Shown here: piece after piece, positions 32,811 to 42,311 of the stretch
Numbering within the stretch: position 1 is the first letter of the stretch
Layout of the letters: every line of letters begins with the position of its first letter
Assembly: GCF_024346395.1 (NCBI RefSeq)
Contig: NZ_JAGQCW010000005.1
Location: 156,403 to 220,402, forward strand
DNA: 64,000 bases
From: Cyanobium sp. AMD-g
Lineage (GTDB): Bacteria; Cyanobacteriota; Cyanobacteriia; PCC-6307; Cyanobiaceae
Direction: 5' to 3'
Notes under the pieces: model-generated
Database searches by the model: none
What the model saw: the letters and a program-made list of their open reading frames with translations, nothing else
What the model was told of the DNA's origin: nothing
Made by a program: the position numbers and the translations under genes

Positions 32811-33980
32811 ATGCTTCCTCCCGACACCAGCGCCGTCCAGCTCAGCCCCGATGAGGTGGTGCGCTTCTCCCGCCACCTGATCCTGCCGGAGATCGGCATG
32901 GAGGGGCAGAAACGGCTCAAGGCGGCCTCGGTGCTGTGCGTCGGCACCGGCGGCCTCGGCTCGCCCCTGCTCCTGTATCTGGCCGCCGCCGGCGTCGGCC
33001 GCCTGGGCATCGTCGACTTCGATGTGGTGGACCACAGCAATCTGCAGCGCCAGGTGATCCACGGCACCAGCTGGGTGGGCAAGCCCAAGATCGAATCGGC
33101 CAAAGCCCGGATCCACGAGATCAATCCCCACTGCCAGGTGGATCTCTACGAGACGGCCCTCACCAGCGAGAACGCCCTCGAGATCATCGCCGGCTACGAC
33201 ATCGTCTGCGACGGCACCGACAACTTCCCCACCCGCTATCTGGTCAACGACGCCTGCGTGCTGCTGGACAAGCCGAACGTGTATGGCTCGATCTTCCGCT
33301 TCGAGGGCCAGGCCACGGTGTTCAACTTCGAAGGGGGCCCCAACTACCGGGATCTCTTCCCCGAACCGCCGCCGCCGGGGATGGTGCCCTCCTGTGCCGA
33401 AGGGGGGGTGGTGGGGGTGCTCCCGGGAATCATCGGCGTGATCCAGGCCACCGAAACGGTCAAGCTGATCACCGGCATCGGCACCAGCCTCAGCGGCCGG
33501 CTGCTGCTCTTCGATGCCCTCAAGATGAGCTTCCGGGAGCTGAAGCTGCGCCCCAATCCGGAGCGCCCCGTGATCGACAAGCTGATCGACTATCAGGAGT
33601 TCTGCGGCGTGGGCGGCTCGGCCCCCGGCCAGGAGGAGGCGGGCAGTGTGCCCGCCATCACCGTGGCCGAACTCAAGACCCTGATTGACGGCCGGATGGA
33701 GGATCTGCTCCTGGTCGACGTGCGCAATCCGCAGGAGGCCGACATCGCGGTGATTCCCGGCGCGGTGCTTGTGCCTCTGGATCGCATCGAGAGCGGTGAG
33801 GCGATCGAGGAGGTGCGCCGGCTGGCGAACGGCAAGCGGCTCTATGTCCACTGCAAGCTGGGCGGCCGTTCCGCCAAGGCCCTGATCGCCCTCGGCCGCC
33901 ACGGCATCGAAGGGGTGAATGTGCAGGGCGGCATCGACGCCTGGAGCCAGGAGGTGGATCCTGACGTTCCGCGCTACTGA
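32811..33980 (+). CDS. moeB: MoeB/ThiF-type E1 adenylyltransferase with C-terminal rhodanese domain
   Basis: 389 residues. Residues ~10-260 are the E1-like domain: FSRHLILPEIGMEGQKRL, VLCVGTGGLGSPLLLYLAAA (nucleotide loop), DFDVVDHSNLQRQVI and DGTDNFPTRYLVND. Residues ~285-385 are a rhodanese with active Cys in YVHCKLGGRS. It adenylates the C-terminal Gly of MoaD/ThiS-like proteins and passes sulfur to it. No zinc CxxC pair is visible, unlike E. coli MoeB; this seems usual in the cyanobacterial form. Operon with the upstream JAMM protease. Confidence 0.9.
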   Translation: MLPPDTSAVQLSPDEVVRFSRHLILPEIGMEGQKRLKAASVLCVGTGGLGSPLLLYLAAAGVGRLGIVDFDVVDHSNLQRQVIHGTSWVGKPKIESAKARIHEINPHCQVDLYETALTSENALEIIAGYDIVCDGTDNFPTRYLVNDACVLLDKPNVYGSIFRFEGQATVFNFEGGPNYRDLFPEPPPPGMVPSCAEGGVVGVLPGIIGVIQATETVKLITGIGTSLSGRLLLFDALKMSFRELKLRPNPERPVIDKLIDYQEFCGVGGSAPGQEEAGSVPAITVAELKTLIDGRMEDLLLVDVRNPQEADIAVIPGAVLVPLDRIESGEAIEEVRRLANGKRLYVHCKLGGRSAKALIALGRHGIEGVNVQGGIDAWSQEVDPDVPRY

Positions 33981-34773
33981 TCCGCTCTCGCCCGCCAGGC
34001 AGCGGTGGCTGGAGCGCCGCCGCCTGGAAGCCCGGCGCCTGATCGCCCTCGAGAAGCGCTTCCTGCCGCTCCTGGTCTCGGCCCTGCTGCCGATCCTGGT
34101 GATGCCCATCACGGCGAGGCGGGGCTGGCCGGCCGAGCTGCTGCTGGCCCTGGTCTTCAATCTGCTCATCCTGCAGTCGATCCTGACCCTGCCGGTGGTC
34201 ACTGGGGTGACCTACGCCCGCCTGCGCCAGGACATCTTCCGGGGCATCGGGGTTGTGGGCGGCCTGGGACTCTGGGTGCCGGTGCTCACCGGCACCTGGC
34301 CCGGCGGTGTGTTCCGGGCCGTGGAGATGGTGCTCCTGAGCCTCTTCTTCCTGGTCACTTCCATGCGGCTGGTGCGCCTGCTGGCCCGGGTGCCCAGGGT
34401 CAATGTGCAGGTGATGGCCGGAGCCGCCGCGGGCTATCTGCATCTGGGCCTCACCGGGGGAGTGCTCGCCACGGCCACCCAGGTGCTCGTGCCCGGCAGC
34501 TTCAGCCTCGGGGAGGGTGCCAGCCACCAGTTGCTGCTCGACCGGCTCACCTATTTCAGCTTCGTCACCATCGCCGGCGTCGGCTATGGCGACGTGCTGC
34601 CGGCCAATGCGGTGGGGGAGCGCTTCGTGATCCTTCTCAGCGTCGCCAGCACCCTCTATGTGGCCCTGCTGGTGGGCCTGCTGCTGGGGCGCTTCATCGC
34701 CTCGGAGGAGGTGGAGATGCTCGAGGACGACGCGCTGGACCTCGAACGGGTTGAAGGGCCCGGCAACCCCTGA
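33919..34773 (+). CDS. potassium/ion channel family protein
   Basis: 284 residues (from the first ATG). About six hydrophobic segments, with a pore loop FVTIAGVGYGDVLPANAVG that matches the K+ selectivity filter (T-x-x-V/G-Y-G-D). An acidic tail follows the last helix. The ATG at 33919 overlaps moeB by 62 bases; there is no later ATG, GTG or TTG before the first membrane segment, so either this start or a non-standard one near 33961 is used. It probably conducts K+ across the cytoplasmic membrane. Confidence 0.82.
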   Translation: MCRAASTPGARRWILTFRATDPLSPARQRWLERRRLEARRLIALEKRFLPLLVSALLPILVMPITARRGWPAELLLALVFNLLILQSILTLPVVTGVTYARLRQDIFRGIGVVGGLGLWVPVLTGTWPGGVFRAVEMVLLSLFFLVTSMRLVRLLARVPRVNVQVMAGAAAGYLHLGLTGGVLATATQVLVPGSFSLGEGASHQLLLDRLTYFSFVTIAGVGYGDVLPANAVGERFVILLSVASTLYVALLVGLLLGRFIASEEVEMLEDDALDLERVEGPGNP

Positions 34774-34812
34774 CAGCGGGGCTCGACGTCGGCCGTTCCC
34801 TGACCGGCAGGC

Positions 34813-35976
34813 TCAGTAGTCGACGCCGCGCTTGAGGTCGACGCCCCGCTCGGCGTAGTGCTTGTGGCACACCATTTCGGAGTGGACGCTGGCCAGATCG
34901 AAGTACGCCGGCCGGCTCTTGCAGCGGCCCGTGATGATCACCTCGGTTTCGGTGGGCTTGCGCAGCAGGGTCTGGACGATCGGCTCGACCGGCAGCAGTT
35001 CCAGATCCACCGTCGGGTTGAGTTCGTCGAGGATCACGGTCTTGTAGAGGCCGCTGGCGATCGCGGCCCGGGCGATTTCCCAGGCCCGCTCCGCCTCCAC
35101 GTAGTCGATCGGCTGCTGCTGTCCGCGCCAGACGATCGCGTCGCGCCCCGAGCGCAGGTGATCCACCAGGTGGGGGTAGCTCTCCCGCAGGGCGGCGATC
35201 GCCGCGTCCTCGGTATAGCCCGCCCCGCCCTTGAGCCACTGCAGGATCAGCACCCGGTGGCTCTTGTCCTGGCTGATGCCCCGGCCGATGGCCTGCAGGC
35301 CCTTGCCCAGGGCGCTGGTGGATTTCCCCTTGCCTTCGCCGGTGTAGATCTCCAGGCCCTCCAACCCCTGCTGGGGGCCCCTGTGGGCCCGCATCTCCGA
35401 GTGCAGGTCGGCCAGTTGCACCAGCTGGCGCGGCGCGCCCCGGCCGGTGCAGATCATCTCCATCCCCGGCGGCTTGGTGGCCAGGGTCCGCACCACCTCT
35501 TCGGTGTCGAGCAGGCCCAGGTCGAGCACGGGGTTGAGTTCGTCGAGCACCACCACCGAATAGAGGTTGCTGGCGATCGCCCCCTTGGCGATGTCCCAGC
35601 CCCGCTGGGCTTCCTGGTGGTCGAAGCGGGTGGCTTCCGCGGCGCTGAAGTAATCCCCCCGGCCGGTGCGCACCTGGTCGATCAGGTGCGGGAAGCCTTG
35701 CTGCAGGGCCTCAATGGCACTGTCCTCGTCGTAGGCGCGGCCGGGGCCCTTGAGGAACCGCAGCAGCAGCACCCGGGTGCGCTTCTGCTCGCAGATGCCC
35801 AGCCCGATGGTGCGCAGCACCACCCCCAGGGCCGCCTGGCTCTTGCCCTTGCCTTCCCCGTCGTAGACGTGCAGCTGGCCGTGGGCGCGCTCGTCGCTGC
35901 CGGCGGCCGTGCGGATGCCGATGCCCCGCCCGGTGCCGCGTTGCGGTGTCTGGGTGCTGCGGGCGGCGGGGGACAT
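34813..35976 (-). CDS. cobO: tandem CobO: two corrinoid adenosyltransferase domains
   Basis: 387 residues made of two copies of the CobO/BtuR fold. Each has a P-loop (YDGEGKGKSQAALG near 40 and YTGEGKGKSTSALG near 212), an RVL-LRFLKG / LQWLKGG strand, a VVLDELNPVLDLGLL / VILDELNPTVDLELL Walker-B-like motif and a HSEM C-terminal element. The enzyme adenosylates cob(I)alamin or cob(I)yrinic acid diamide. A duplicated CobO is unusual: CobO works as a dimer, so the fusion may mimic it. Confidence 0.9.
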   Translation of the reverse strand: MSPAARSTQTPQRGTGRGIGIRTAAGSDERAHGQLHVYDGEGKGKSQAALGVVLRTIGLGICEQKRTRVLLLRFLKGPGRAYDEDSAIEALQQGFPHLIDQVRTGRGDYFSAAEATRFDHQEAQRGWDIAKGAIASNLYSVVVLDELNPVLDLGLLDTEEVVRTLATKPPGMEMICTGRGAPRQLVQLADLHSEMRAHRGPQQGLEGLEIYTGEGKGKSTSALGKGLQAIGRGISQDKSHRVLILQWLKGGAGYTEDAAIAALRESYPHLVDHLRSGRDAIVWRGQQQPIDYVEAERAWEIARAAIASGLYKTVILDELNPTVDLELLPVEPIVQTLLRKPTETEVIITGRCKSRPAYFDLASVHSEMVCHKHYAERGVDLKRGVDY

Positions 35977-36027
35977 GGGCGGGGGGTGCTGGTCCGGATG
36001 CTACCGAGCCTTGCCAGGATCTACGCC

Positions 36028-36924
36028 ATGCCCGCCACCCGCCGCCTCAGCCTGCTCGAAGCCCTGCCGGGCCCGCTGGAGCGGGGCCTGGAGGCCCTCT
36101 GCCGCCAGCTCGACGCCTTGCCGCAGGTGGTGGTGGCCTACTCCGGCGGCGTCGACAGCGCCCTGGTGGCCGCCCTGGCCGGCGACCGGCTGGGGGTGCG
36201 GGCCCTGGCGGTCACTGGCGTCTCACCGGCCCTGGCCCCCCACCTGCGCCGCGAGGCCAGCGACCAGGCCCGCTGGCTGGGTCTGCGCCACCGCGAGGTG
36301 GCCACCGCGGAGCTGGCGGACCCCACCTACACCAGCAACCCCCAGGACCGTTGCTACGCCTGCAAGCGGGAGCTGCATCGGCTGCTGGCCCCGATCGCCG
36401 CCGCCGCCGAGGGGGCCCAGGTGCTCGATGGCGTCAACCTCGACGATCTGGGCGATCACCGGCCCGGTATCCGGGCCGCCCGGGAGTTCGGTGTGCGCTC
36501 CCCCCTGGCCGAGGCCGGCATCGACAAGGCGGGGGTCCGCCAGCTCTCCCGGGCCCTGGGCCTGCCCTGGTGGGACAAGCCGGCCCAGCCCTGCCTGGCC
36601 TCCCGTTTTCCCTATGGCGAGCCGATCGACGCCCCCCGGCTGGCCCGGGTGGCCGCCGCCGAGGACTGGTTGCGTCAGCGGGGATTTCCCGAACTGCGGG
36701 TCCGCAGCCAGGGGGAGACGGCACGCATTGAAATTCCCGCCGCCGGCTTGCCGGCGGCGCTGGAGTGTCTGTCCCATGGTGAGCTGCGCCCCCAACTGGT
36801 GGAGGCTTTCAGGCACCTCGGCTTCACCGCCGTGGCCCTGGATCTGGAGGGGCTGGTGAGCGGCAAGCTGAACCGCTCCCTGGGGGGGTATCGGGACAGA
36901 CCGATACCCTGGCGTGCCCCTTGA
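36028..36924 (+). CDS. larE: LarE-type ATP-dependent sulfur transferase
   Basis: 298 residues. The PP-loop VAYSGGVDSALVAAL gives the ATP pyrophosphatase site; NPQDRCYACKRELH and LDGVNLDDLGDHRPGIRAAR are LarE hallmarks. The KPAQPCLASRFPYGEPI motif contains the Cys expected to be the sacrificial sulfur donor for nickel-pincer cofactor synthesis. larB, larC and lactate racemase are not nearby, so the substrate is uncertain. I used the ATG at 36028; one at 35998 is an alternative. Divergent from the tandem CobO. Confidence 0.88.
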   Translation: MPATRRLSLLEALPGPLERGLEALCRQLDALPQVVVAYSGGVDSALVAALAGDRLGVRALAVTGVSPALAPHLRREASDQARWLGLRHREVATAELADPTYTSNPQDRCYACKRELHRLLAPIAAAAEGAQVLDGVNLDDLGDHRPGIRAAREFGVRSPLAEAGIDKAGVRQLSRALGLPWWDKPAQPCLASRFPYGEPIDAPRLARVAAAEDWLRQRGFPELRVRSQGETARIEIPAAGLPAALECLSHGELRPQLVEAFRHLGFTAVALDLEGLVSGKLNRSLGGYRDRPIPWRAP

Positions 36925-36931
36925 CCCGCAC

Positions 36932-37426
36932 TCAGGCGCTGGCCAGGTGGGGTTCCCTCTGGCTGTCGATCAGGGCCTCGGGCGTCTCGCGGCGGAAGCT
37001 GGTGAGCTTGTGACGGCCGGAGCCCAGCTCCTCCCACAGGACCTGACAGGCCTTCTCGGGCATGGTGTGGTCACCGCAGGTGAACACATCCACGGCCGCG
37101 TAGCCCGATTCGGGCCACGTGTGAATGGAGATGTGGGACTCCGCCAGCAACGCCAGGCCCGTGACGCCCTGGGGTTCGAAGCGATGGGTGATCAGGTTGA
37201 GCAGGGTGGCACCAGCGCGTTTGGCTGCTGTCGTGATGGTGTCCCTGAGGAAAGCTTCGTCGTCGAGCCTTGCGCAATCGCAGTCGTAGAGCTCGAGGAT
37301 GCAGTGTTTCCCTACCGCGTCGGTGATGTCGCCTGGGGCGGAGACGGGCCGTGCCAAGGCGTGGGTGGGGGAGGCGACGGGCTTCCATCCCGGGTTGGGA
37401 TGCAGGCTGGAAAGGGTTTGGTTCAT
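36932..37426 (-). CDS. speD: S-adenosylmethionine decarboxylase proenzyme
   Basis: 164 residues of the bacterial small SpeD class. The self-cleavage site is read as [19 protein letters not shown], where the Ser after Glu becomes the pyruvoyl group; [12 protein letters not shown] follows with the conserved catalytic Cys. It makes the aminopropyl donor for spermidine. The N-terminal ~35 residues extend beyond the usual start, ending at [12 protein letters not shown]. Convergent with larE. Confidence 0.92.
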   Translation of the reverse strand: MNQTLSSLHPNPGWKPVASPTHALARPVSAPGDITDAVGKHCILELYDCDCARLDDEAFLRDTITTAAKRAGATLLNLITHRFEPQGVTGLALLAESHISIHTWPESGYAAVDVFTCGDHTMPEKACQVLWEELGSGRHKLTSFRRETPEALIDSQREPHLASA

Positions 37427-37515
37427 CGAATCCGGTCAAACAGATCTCACCATACGCGCCAGGAGCGCGGATCAGTGGTTCGCCAGGTTGCCTGCGGTGA
37501 CAGGGGGATCGGGCC

Positions 37516-38685
37516 TCAGGCCACCAGGGCGCCGCCGCGCAGTTCCACCACCTGGCTGTGGGCCCGCCAGCCGCTGCTGAAGGCCTCCAGATGGGTGGCA
37601 CTCACCAGGCACTGGTGGCCGTCCCCCACCGCCTCCAGCAGCAGCTGCTGGCGACCGGGATCGAGTTCGGCCAGCACGTCGTCGAGCAGCAACAGTGGCG
37701 GCTCACCCACCACCTGGCCCACCAGGTCCAGCTCCCCCAGCTTCAGGGCCAGCACCAGGGTGCGCTGCTGGCCGGCGGAGCCATAGCGCCGCGCAGCCTG
37801 GCCGCCGATCAGCAGGGCCACCTCGTCCCGGTGCGGACCCACCTGGCACTGGCCCAGGCGTTCCTCCTCGGGCCGCTGCTGGCGCAGCTGTTCCGCCAGG
37901 GCCTGGCGCCAGGGGCCCTCCTCGTCGCTGGCCTCCGCCAGCAGGGTGCCGCTGATGTAGTCGAGCTGGAGCGGTTCGGCGGCCCCGCCGATGCGCTGCT
38001 GCCAGGCCACCGCCAGCGGCTCCAGGCGCCGCAGGGCCCGCTGGCGCCGGCGGTGCAGGCGGGCCCCGACCAGGGCCATCTGCTGATCGAAGGCGTCCAG
38101 CAGTTCCTGCCGCTGACCGGCCGCCAGGCCCCGGCGCAGCAGCTGGCTGCGCTGCCGCAGCAGCCGCCCATAGCGGCTCAGCAGGGCGCCATAGACGGGT
38201 TCAAGCTGCAGCACCACCCGGTCGAGCCACTGGCGCCGCAGGGCGGGCTCCCCCCGCACCAGATCGAGATCAAGGGCGCTGAAGCCGACGCAGCGCAGGG
38301 GGCCGATCAGGTCGAGCTGCCGCTCCAGCCGTTTGCCGTTGCGGAACGCCTGGCGGCCGCCACTGCGGCGCAGCTCCAGCTGCAGGCTGTCGGCCTCGTC
38401 GGTGAGGGCGCCCAGGCGGCTCCAGGGGTGGCCGTGGCCGATCAGGTCCCGGTCGACGCTGCAGCGGTGCGACCGCAGGCTGGTGAGCAGTTCCACCCCC
38501 TCCAGCAGGTTCGACTTTCCCTGGCCATTGCTGCCGATCACGAGCAGGCGGGGCGCCTCCAGCGTCAGCTGCAGGCCGTCGATGTTGCGGAAATGCCGGA
38601 GGTCCAGGCGGTGCAGCCGGATGGTTCTGGGGCGGCCAGCCGCTAAGGTACCGCCATCGGAGGGAAAGGGTCCTGTGGATCCCAA
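37516..38685 (-). CDS. recF: DNA replication/repair protein RecF
   Basis: 389 residues from a TTG start. [20 protein letters not shown] then [20 protein letters not shown] is the RecF N-terminus with Walker [14 protein letters not shown] and [20 protein letters not shown] are signature and Walker B. RecF loads RecA at gaps with RecO/RecR. Start choice is difficult: RecF homology starts at [12 protein letters not shown], where only an ATC (38622) is near; the next ordinary starts upstream are the TTG at 38685 and then codons within the antisense of tRNA-Arg. I take the TTG. Confidence 0.9.
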   Translation of the reverse strand: MGSTGPFPSDGGTLAAGRPRTIRLHRLDLRHFRNIDGLQLTLEAPRLLVIGSNGQGKSNLLEGVELLTSLRSHRCSVDRDLIGHGHPWSRLGALTDEADSLQLELRRSGGRQAFRNGKRLERQLDLIGPLRCVGFSALDLDLVRGEPALRRQWLDRVVLQLEPVYGALLSRYGRLLRQRSQLLRRGLAAGQRQELLDAFDQQMALVGARLHRRRQRALRRLEPLAVAWQQRIGGAAEPLQLDYISGTLLAEASDEEGPWRQALAEQLRQQRPEEERLGQCQVGPHRDEVALLIGGQAARRYGSAGQQRTLVLALKLGELDLVGQVVGEPPLLLLDDVLAELDPGRQQLLLEAVGDGHQCLVSATHLEAFSSGWRAHSQVVELRGGALVA

Positions 38686-38696
38686 CCGCCGTGGCA

Positions 38697-38770
38697 GGGC
38701 ATGTAGCTCAGTTGGATAGAGCGTCAGATTCCGGTTCTGAATGTCGGGGGTTCGAGTCCCTCCATGCTCG
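38697..38770 (+). tRNA. tRNA-Arg (anticodon CCG)
   Basis: Full cloverleaf: acceptor GGGCATG / CATGCTC (one G-U), D arm with AGTTGGATA, anticodon stem TCAGA / TCTGA with loop TTCCGGT (CCG, reading CGG), and T arm with GGTTCGAGTC. The discriminator is G. The CCA end is not encoded (TCA follows). Confidence 0.95.
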
Positions 38771-38791
38771 TCAGCCCCGTCCCTTTCTCGC

Positions 38792-39262
38792 TCACCCCTC
38801 TGCCTGGGAGCGCAGGTCCAGGCCCATGGCCCGGATGCCACCGGGATCCACCACAAACCCTGCCCGGGCGAGGGCGTTGAGGGCCTCGGGCGGGGCGGAC
38901 AGGGAAATGCTGCAGCCGCTCAGTTCCCGCCGCAGGCGAGCCAGGGCGGCCTGCACCAGGGCCCCGATCACCTCATCCCGGCAGGGATCGGCCGGATCGG
39001 CCACCAGGTCCCAGAGGTTGGCGTTGAGGGCCTGATCGCTGGTGGCCCGCACAAAGCCCACCAGCCGGCCGCCCGGGTCGAGCACCACCAGGTGCCAGGC
39101 GCTGCGCGCCAGCACCCGCTCCCAGCGATCCGTGCTGCGGGGTGAATCGCCGCAAGCCTCCAGCAGGCGATTGAGGCCGGCCGGTTCGGGGTCGTGCTGA
39201 TGGAGCAGGGCGTAACCCTCCCGCAGGCGTGGGGTCGAAGGCTGGCTGCGGAAGGGGATCAA
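38792..39262 (-). CDS. GNAT-like acetyltransferase
   Basis: 156 residues from a TTG start. [10 protein letters not shown], then [20 protein letters not shown] and [20 protein letters not shown] fit the GNAT fold: a beta strand, an acetyl-CoA-binding turn, then a helix. The pyrophosphate loop (Q/R-x-x-G-x-G/A) is degenerate, so activity is uncertain. The TTG at 39262 was chosen because earlier in-frame starts overlap ppc. Last gene of the trpE-gshA-ppc block, 16 bases after ppc. Confidence 0.72.
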   Translation of the reverse strand: MIPFRSQPSTPRLREGYALLHQHDPEPAGLNRLLEACGDSPRSTDRWERVLARSAWHLVVLDPGGRLVGFVRATSDQALNANLWDLVADPADPCRDEVIGALVQAALARLRRELSGCSISLSAPPEALNALARAGFVVDPGGIRAMGLDLRSQAEG

Positions 39263-39278
39263 CAGAGAGTTCAGGGAA

Positions 39279-42200
39279 TCAGCCCGTGTTGCGCATGCCT
39301 GCGGCGATGCCGTTGATGGTAAGCAGGGCACCGCGGAGCAGTTCGCTGCGGCTGTAGGTGCGGCCGTCGCCGCCTCCGGGCCCGTCGCTCGGCCCCTCGC
39401 TCATCGGCGGTTGCCGTTTCTGCTCCCGCAGCCGGCGCAGCAGCGCCACCTGCAGATAGCCCAGGGGAATGATCGTGCGGTTGCGCAGGTCGACCGACAG
39501 CTGCAGGGCCGGGTCGCCGTCGAGGAGCCGGCTGTGGTTGCTGATGCGCAGCACCAGAGAATGGGTGAGGGCGAACTCGCTGGCGATCGACGCGAAGATC
39601 TGCTCGAACACCTGCTTGTTCTGGGGGCGTCCCAGGGAGGTGACGTAATGGCCGGCCAGCTCCAGATCGACCTTGGAGAGGGTCATCTCCACCTTGGAGA
39701 TCAGCATGCGGAAGAAGGGCCAGCGCTGGTAGAGCAGCTGCAGCAGTTCCATCTGCTCACCATCGGCATCGAGCTCGGCCTGCAGGGCCGTTCCCACGCC
39801 GTACCAGCTGGGCAGCAGGAAGCGACTCTGGGTCCAGCCGAACACCCACGGGATCGCCCGCAGGCTGGAGAGATCCTTGGCGCCGCTCTTGCGCCGCGCC
39901 GGGCGGCTGGAGATCTGCAGCTTGCTGATCTCCTCGATCGGTGTCACCTGCTGGAAGAAGGCCACCAGGTCGGGGTTGTCATGAACCAGGGCCCGGTAGT
40001 GGTCGCGGGAGCGGGCGGCGAGCCGCTCCATCAGCACGTTCCAGGTGGGGGTGTCGTCCACCGGGGTGCTCACCATGCTGTTCTGGAGCACGGCGGTGGT
40101 GACCGTTTCCAGGTTGTAGAGGGCCAGCTCGGGCAGGGAGTACTTGGAGGCCAGCACCTCCCCCTGCTCGGTGATCTTGATGCGCCCTTTGAGGGTGCCG
40201 CTGGGCTGGGCCAGGATCGCCTGGTAGGCGGGGCCGCCACCCCGTCCCACCGAGCCGCCACGGCCGTGGAAGATGCGCAGGGCGACGTCATGGGCGTCGG
40301 CGAGCGACTGCAGCGCGATCTGGGCCCGGTGGATCTCCCAGTTGCTGGAGAGGAAGCCGGAATCCTTGTTGCTGTCGGAGTAGCCCAGCATCACCTCCTG
40401 CAGGGGCTGCTCGCCGTCGCTGTTGCTGATCAGCAACTGGCGGTAGAAGGGGTCGGCGAACAGGCGACCCATCACCGCCGGGGCCCCCTGCAGGTCTTCC
40501 ACTGTTTCGAACAGAGGGATCACCAGCAGGGCCGACTTCTGGGCCATCGGATCCACCAGTCCCGCCTCCTTGGCCAGCAGCACCACCTCCAGCAGGTCGG
40601 ACACCGTGTGACTCATGGAGATCACGTAGGTGCGGCAGATGCGCCGGCCGAATTCCTGCTGCAGCCGTTGCAGCATCCGGAACACGGCGAACGTCTCGGC
40701 GGTGGGCGCACTCCAGCGGGCCGCCGGTGGCAGCAGCGGACGGCGCGTCTTGAGCTCGTTCAGCAGCCACTCCACCCGCTGCTCCTCGTCCATGTCCCCG
40801 TAGGGCACCGGCAGCAGCAGGTAGCGGCTGAGTTCGTCGATGGCGTCGCTGTGGCGGGTGCTCTCCTGGCGGATGTCGAGACTGGCCAGGGAGAAGGCGA
40901 AGATGTGCACCTGGCTGAGCAGGTCCTGCAGGGCTTCGCAGCTCAGGCCGGTGGCATCAAGACTCTCCTTGACCAGCTCCAGGTCGGTGCGGAACTCCTC
41001 CACCGAGGCGTAATGGAGTTCCTGGGGCGGGGCCGGCTCCATCAGGCTGGTGAGGCCGGCTTCGTGGCCGGAGGAGCCATCGCAGGGGGATTCCCAGCCC
41101 GCTTCCGCCAGCTGCTGGTTGCGTTGCTGGGTGAGCCGCAGCCGCTCAAGGGTGTAGCTCAGCTTGAGCCGGTACGGCTCGAGTCGGTAGCGGGCGGCCC
41201 GTTCCTCGTAGATCTCCGGGAAGCGCAGCCGGTCCATCTCCAGGGATTCCAGCAGGGCGGCGCTCACCTGGCTCCACTGCATCGAGATGCTGAGCTGGTC
41301 GCGCAGGATGGACACCGCCTGGATGTAGCGGGCCAGCATCATCTGTCGCTGGAAGCAGGCCGTGCGCCAGGTCACATCCGGCGTCACCGAGGGGTTGCCG
41401 TCCCGGTCGGAGCCCACCCAGGAGCCGAAGGTGCAGAAGGCGTCCCGTGGTGGTTGCACATCGGGGTAGCTGGCCGCCAGGGCGGCGCGGATGCGCTGGC
41501 GCAGCTGGGGCAGGGCATCGAAGAGCACCTGCTGGAAGTAGTGCAGGGCGTAATCGACCTCGTCGATCACCGATGGCTTGAACTGGTGCAGTTCATCGGT
41601 GCGCCACCACAGCCGGATCTCCTCCTCCAGCTGCTGGCGCAGCCGGTCGTTGTCGTCAGGATTGCCCTGGCCGTTCACCTGCAGCTTCTGGATCAGGGCC
41701 GCCACCCGGCGCTGCTTGTGTCGCACGGTGTGGCGCACGATCTCGGTGGGGTGGGCGGTGAACACCAGCCGGATGTCGAGTTCCCGCAGCAGGTTCTCGA
41801 GTTGGCCCGGCGGCACATTCAGGGCCCGCAGGCGCTCGAACAGCTGGCGGAAGGTGGCCGGATCGCTCTGGCTGGCCAGGGCAGGCAGGAAGGGGTCGTT
41901 GCTGGCGGGGGCGGGGGCCCGTTTGATGCTTTCGAGGTAGCTGTCTTCCTCGATGTGCTGCTCAAGGATGTTGACCAGCTGGAAATACAGGGAAAAGGCC
42001 CGGGCGGCGGCGATGCCCTCGGCCAGATCCATCGCCTTGATCAAGGCCACGATGCCGTCGGTGTCGACGGCGGAGGAGGCCTCCGGATCCAGACCCGGCG
42101 CCACCGGACCGCTCAGTTCCTTGAGCCGCAGCAGGCGGTCCACCTGCTCGGGCGGGCACTCGCTGCGCAGCACCGTCTGCCAGAGATCTTCCACGAGCTC

Positions 42201-42311
42201 CAGCCGCTCGGTGAGCAGGCGGATCACCCCGGGGGAGGCCTCGGCGGGAACGACCGAGGGTTCGGTCAGCTGGAGCCGCATGGGGGCGGTGGGCGCGGGG
42301 TTGCTGTTCAT
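39279..42311 (-). CDS. ppc: phosphoenolpyruvate carboxylase
   Basis: 1010 residues, normal for cyanobacterial PEPC. Catalytic signatures seen: [36 protein letters not shown], the [20 protein letters not shown] loop and the C-terminal GMRNTG that enters the active site. It fixes HCO3- onto PEP to give oxaloacetate, supplying C4 acids for biosynthesis in a cyanobacterium. The start at [13 protein letters not shown] overlaps the gshA stop by four bases, so translation is coupled. Confidence 0.97.
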   Translation of the reverse strand: MNSNPAPTAPMRLQLTEPSVVPAEASPGVIRLLTERLELVEDLWQTVLRSECPPEQVDRLLRLKELSGPVAPGLDPEASSAVDTDGIVALIKAMDLAEGIAAARAFSLYFQLVNILEQHIEEDSYLESIKRAPAPASNDPFLPALASQSDPATFRQLFERLRALNVPPGQLENLLRELDIRLVFTAHPTEIVRHTVRHKQRRVAALIQKLQVNGQGNPDDNDRLRQQLEEEIRLWWRTDELHQFKPSVIDEVDYALHYFQQVLFDALPQLRQRIRAALAASYPDVQPPRDAFCTFGSWVGSDRDGNPSVTPDVTWRTACFQRQMMLARYIQAVSILRDQLSISMQWSQVSAALLESLEMDRLRFPEIYEERAARYRLEPYRLKLSYTLERLRLTQQRNQQLAEAGWESPCDGSSGHEAGLTSLMEPAPPQELHYASVEEFRTDLELVKESLDATGLSCEALQDLLSQVHIFAFSLASLDIRQESTRHSDAIDELSRYLLLPVPYGDMDEEQRVEWLLNELKTRRPLLPPAARWSAPTAETFAVFRMLQRLQQEFGRRICRTYVISMSHTVSDLLEVVLLAKEAGLVDPMAQKSALLVIPLFETVEDLQGAPAVMGRLFADPFYRQLLISNSDGEQPLQEVMLGYSDSNKDSGFLSSNWEIHRAQIALQSLADAHDVALRIFHGRGGSVGRGGGPAYQAILAQPSGTLKGRIKITEQGEVLASKYSLPELALYNLETVTTAVLQNSMVSTPVDDTPTWNVLMERLAARSRDHYRALVHDNPDLVAFFQQVTPIEEISKLQISSRPARRKSGAKDLSSLRAIPWVFGWTQSRFLLPSWYGVGTALQAELDADGEQMELLQLLYQRWPFFRMLISKVEMTLSKVDLELAGHYVTSLGRPQNKQVFEQIFASIASEFALTHSLVLRISNHSRLLDGDPALQLSVDLRNRTIIPLGYLQVALLRRLREQKRQPPMSEGPSDGPGGGDGRTYSRSELLRGALLTINGIAAGMRNTG

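Noticed and set aside
32493..34202. 569-codon minus-strand frame across the JAMM, MoeB and channel genes
   Set aside because: It crosses three plus-strand genes with recognisable motifs and has no domain of its own.
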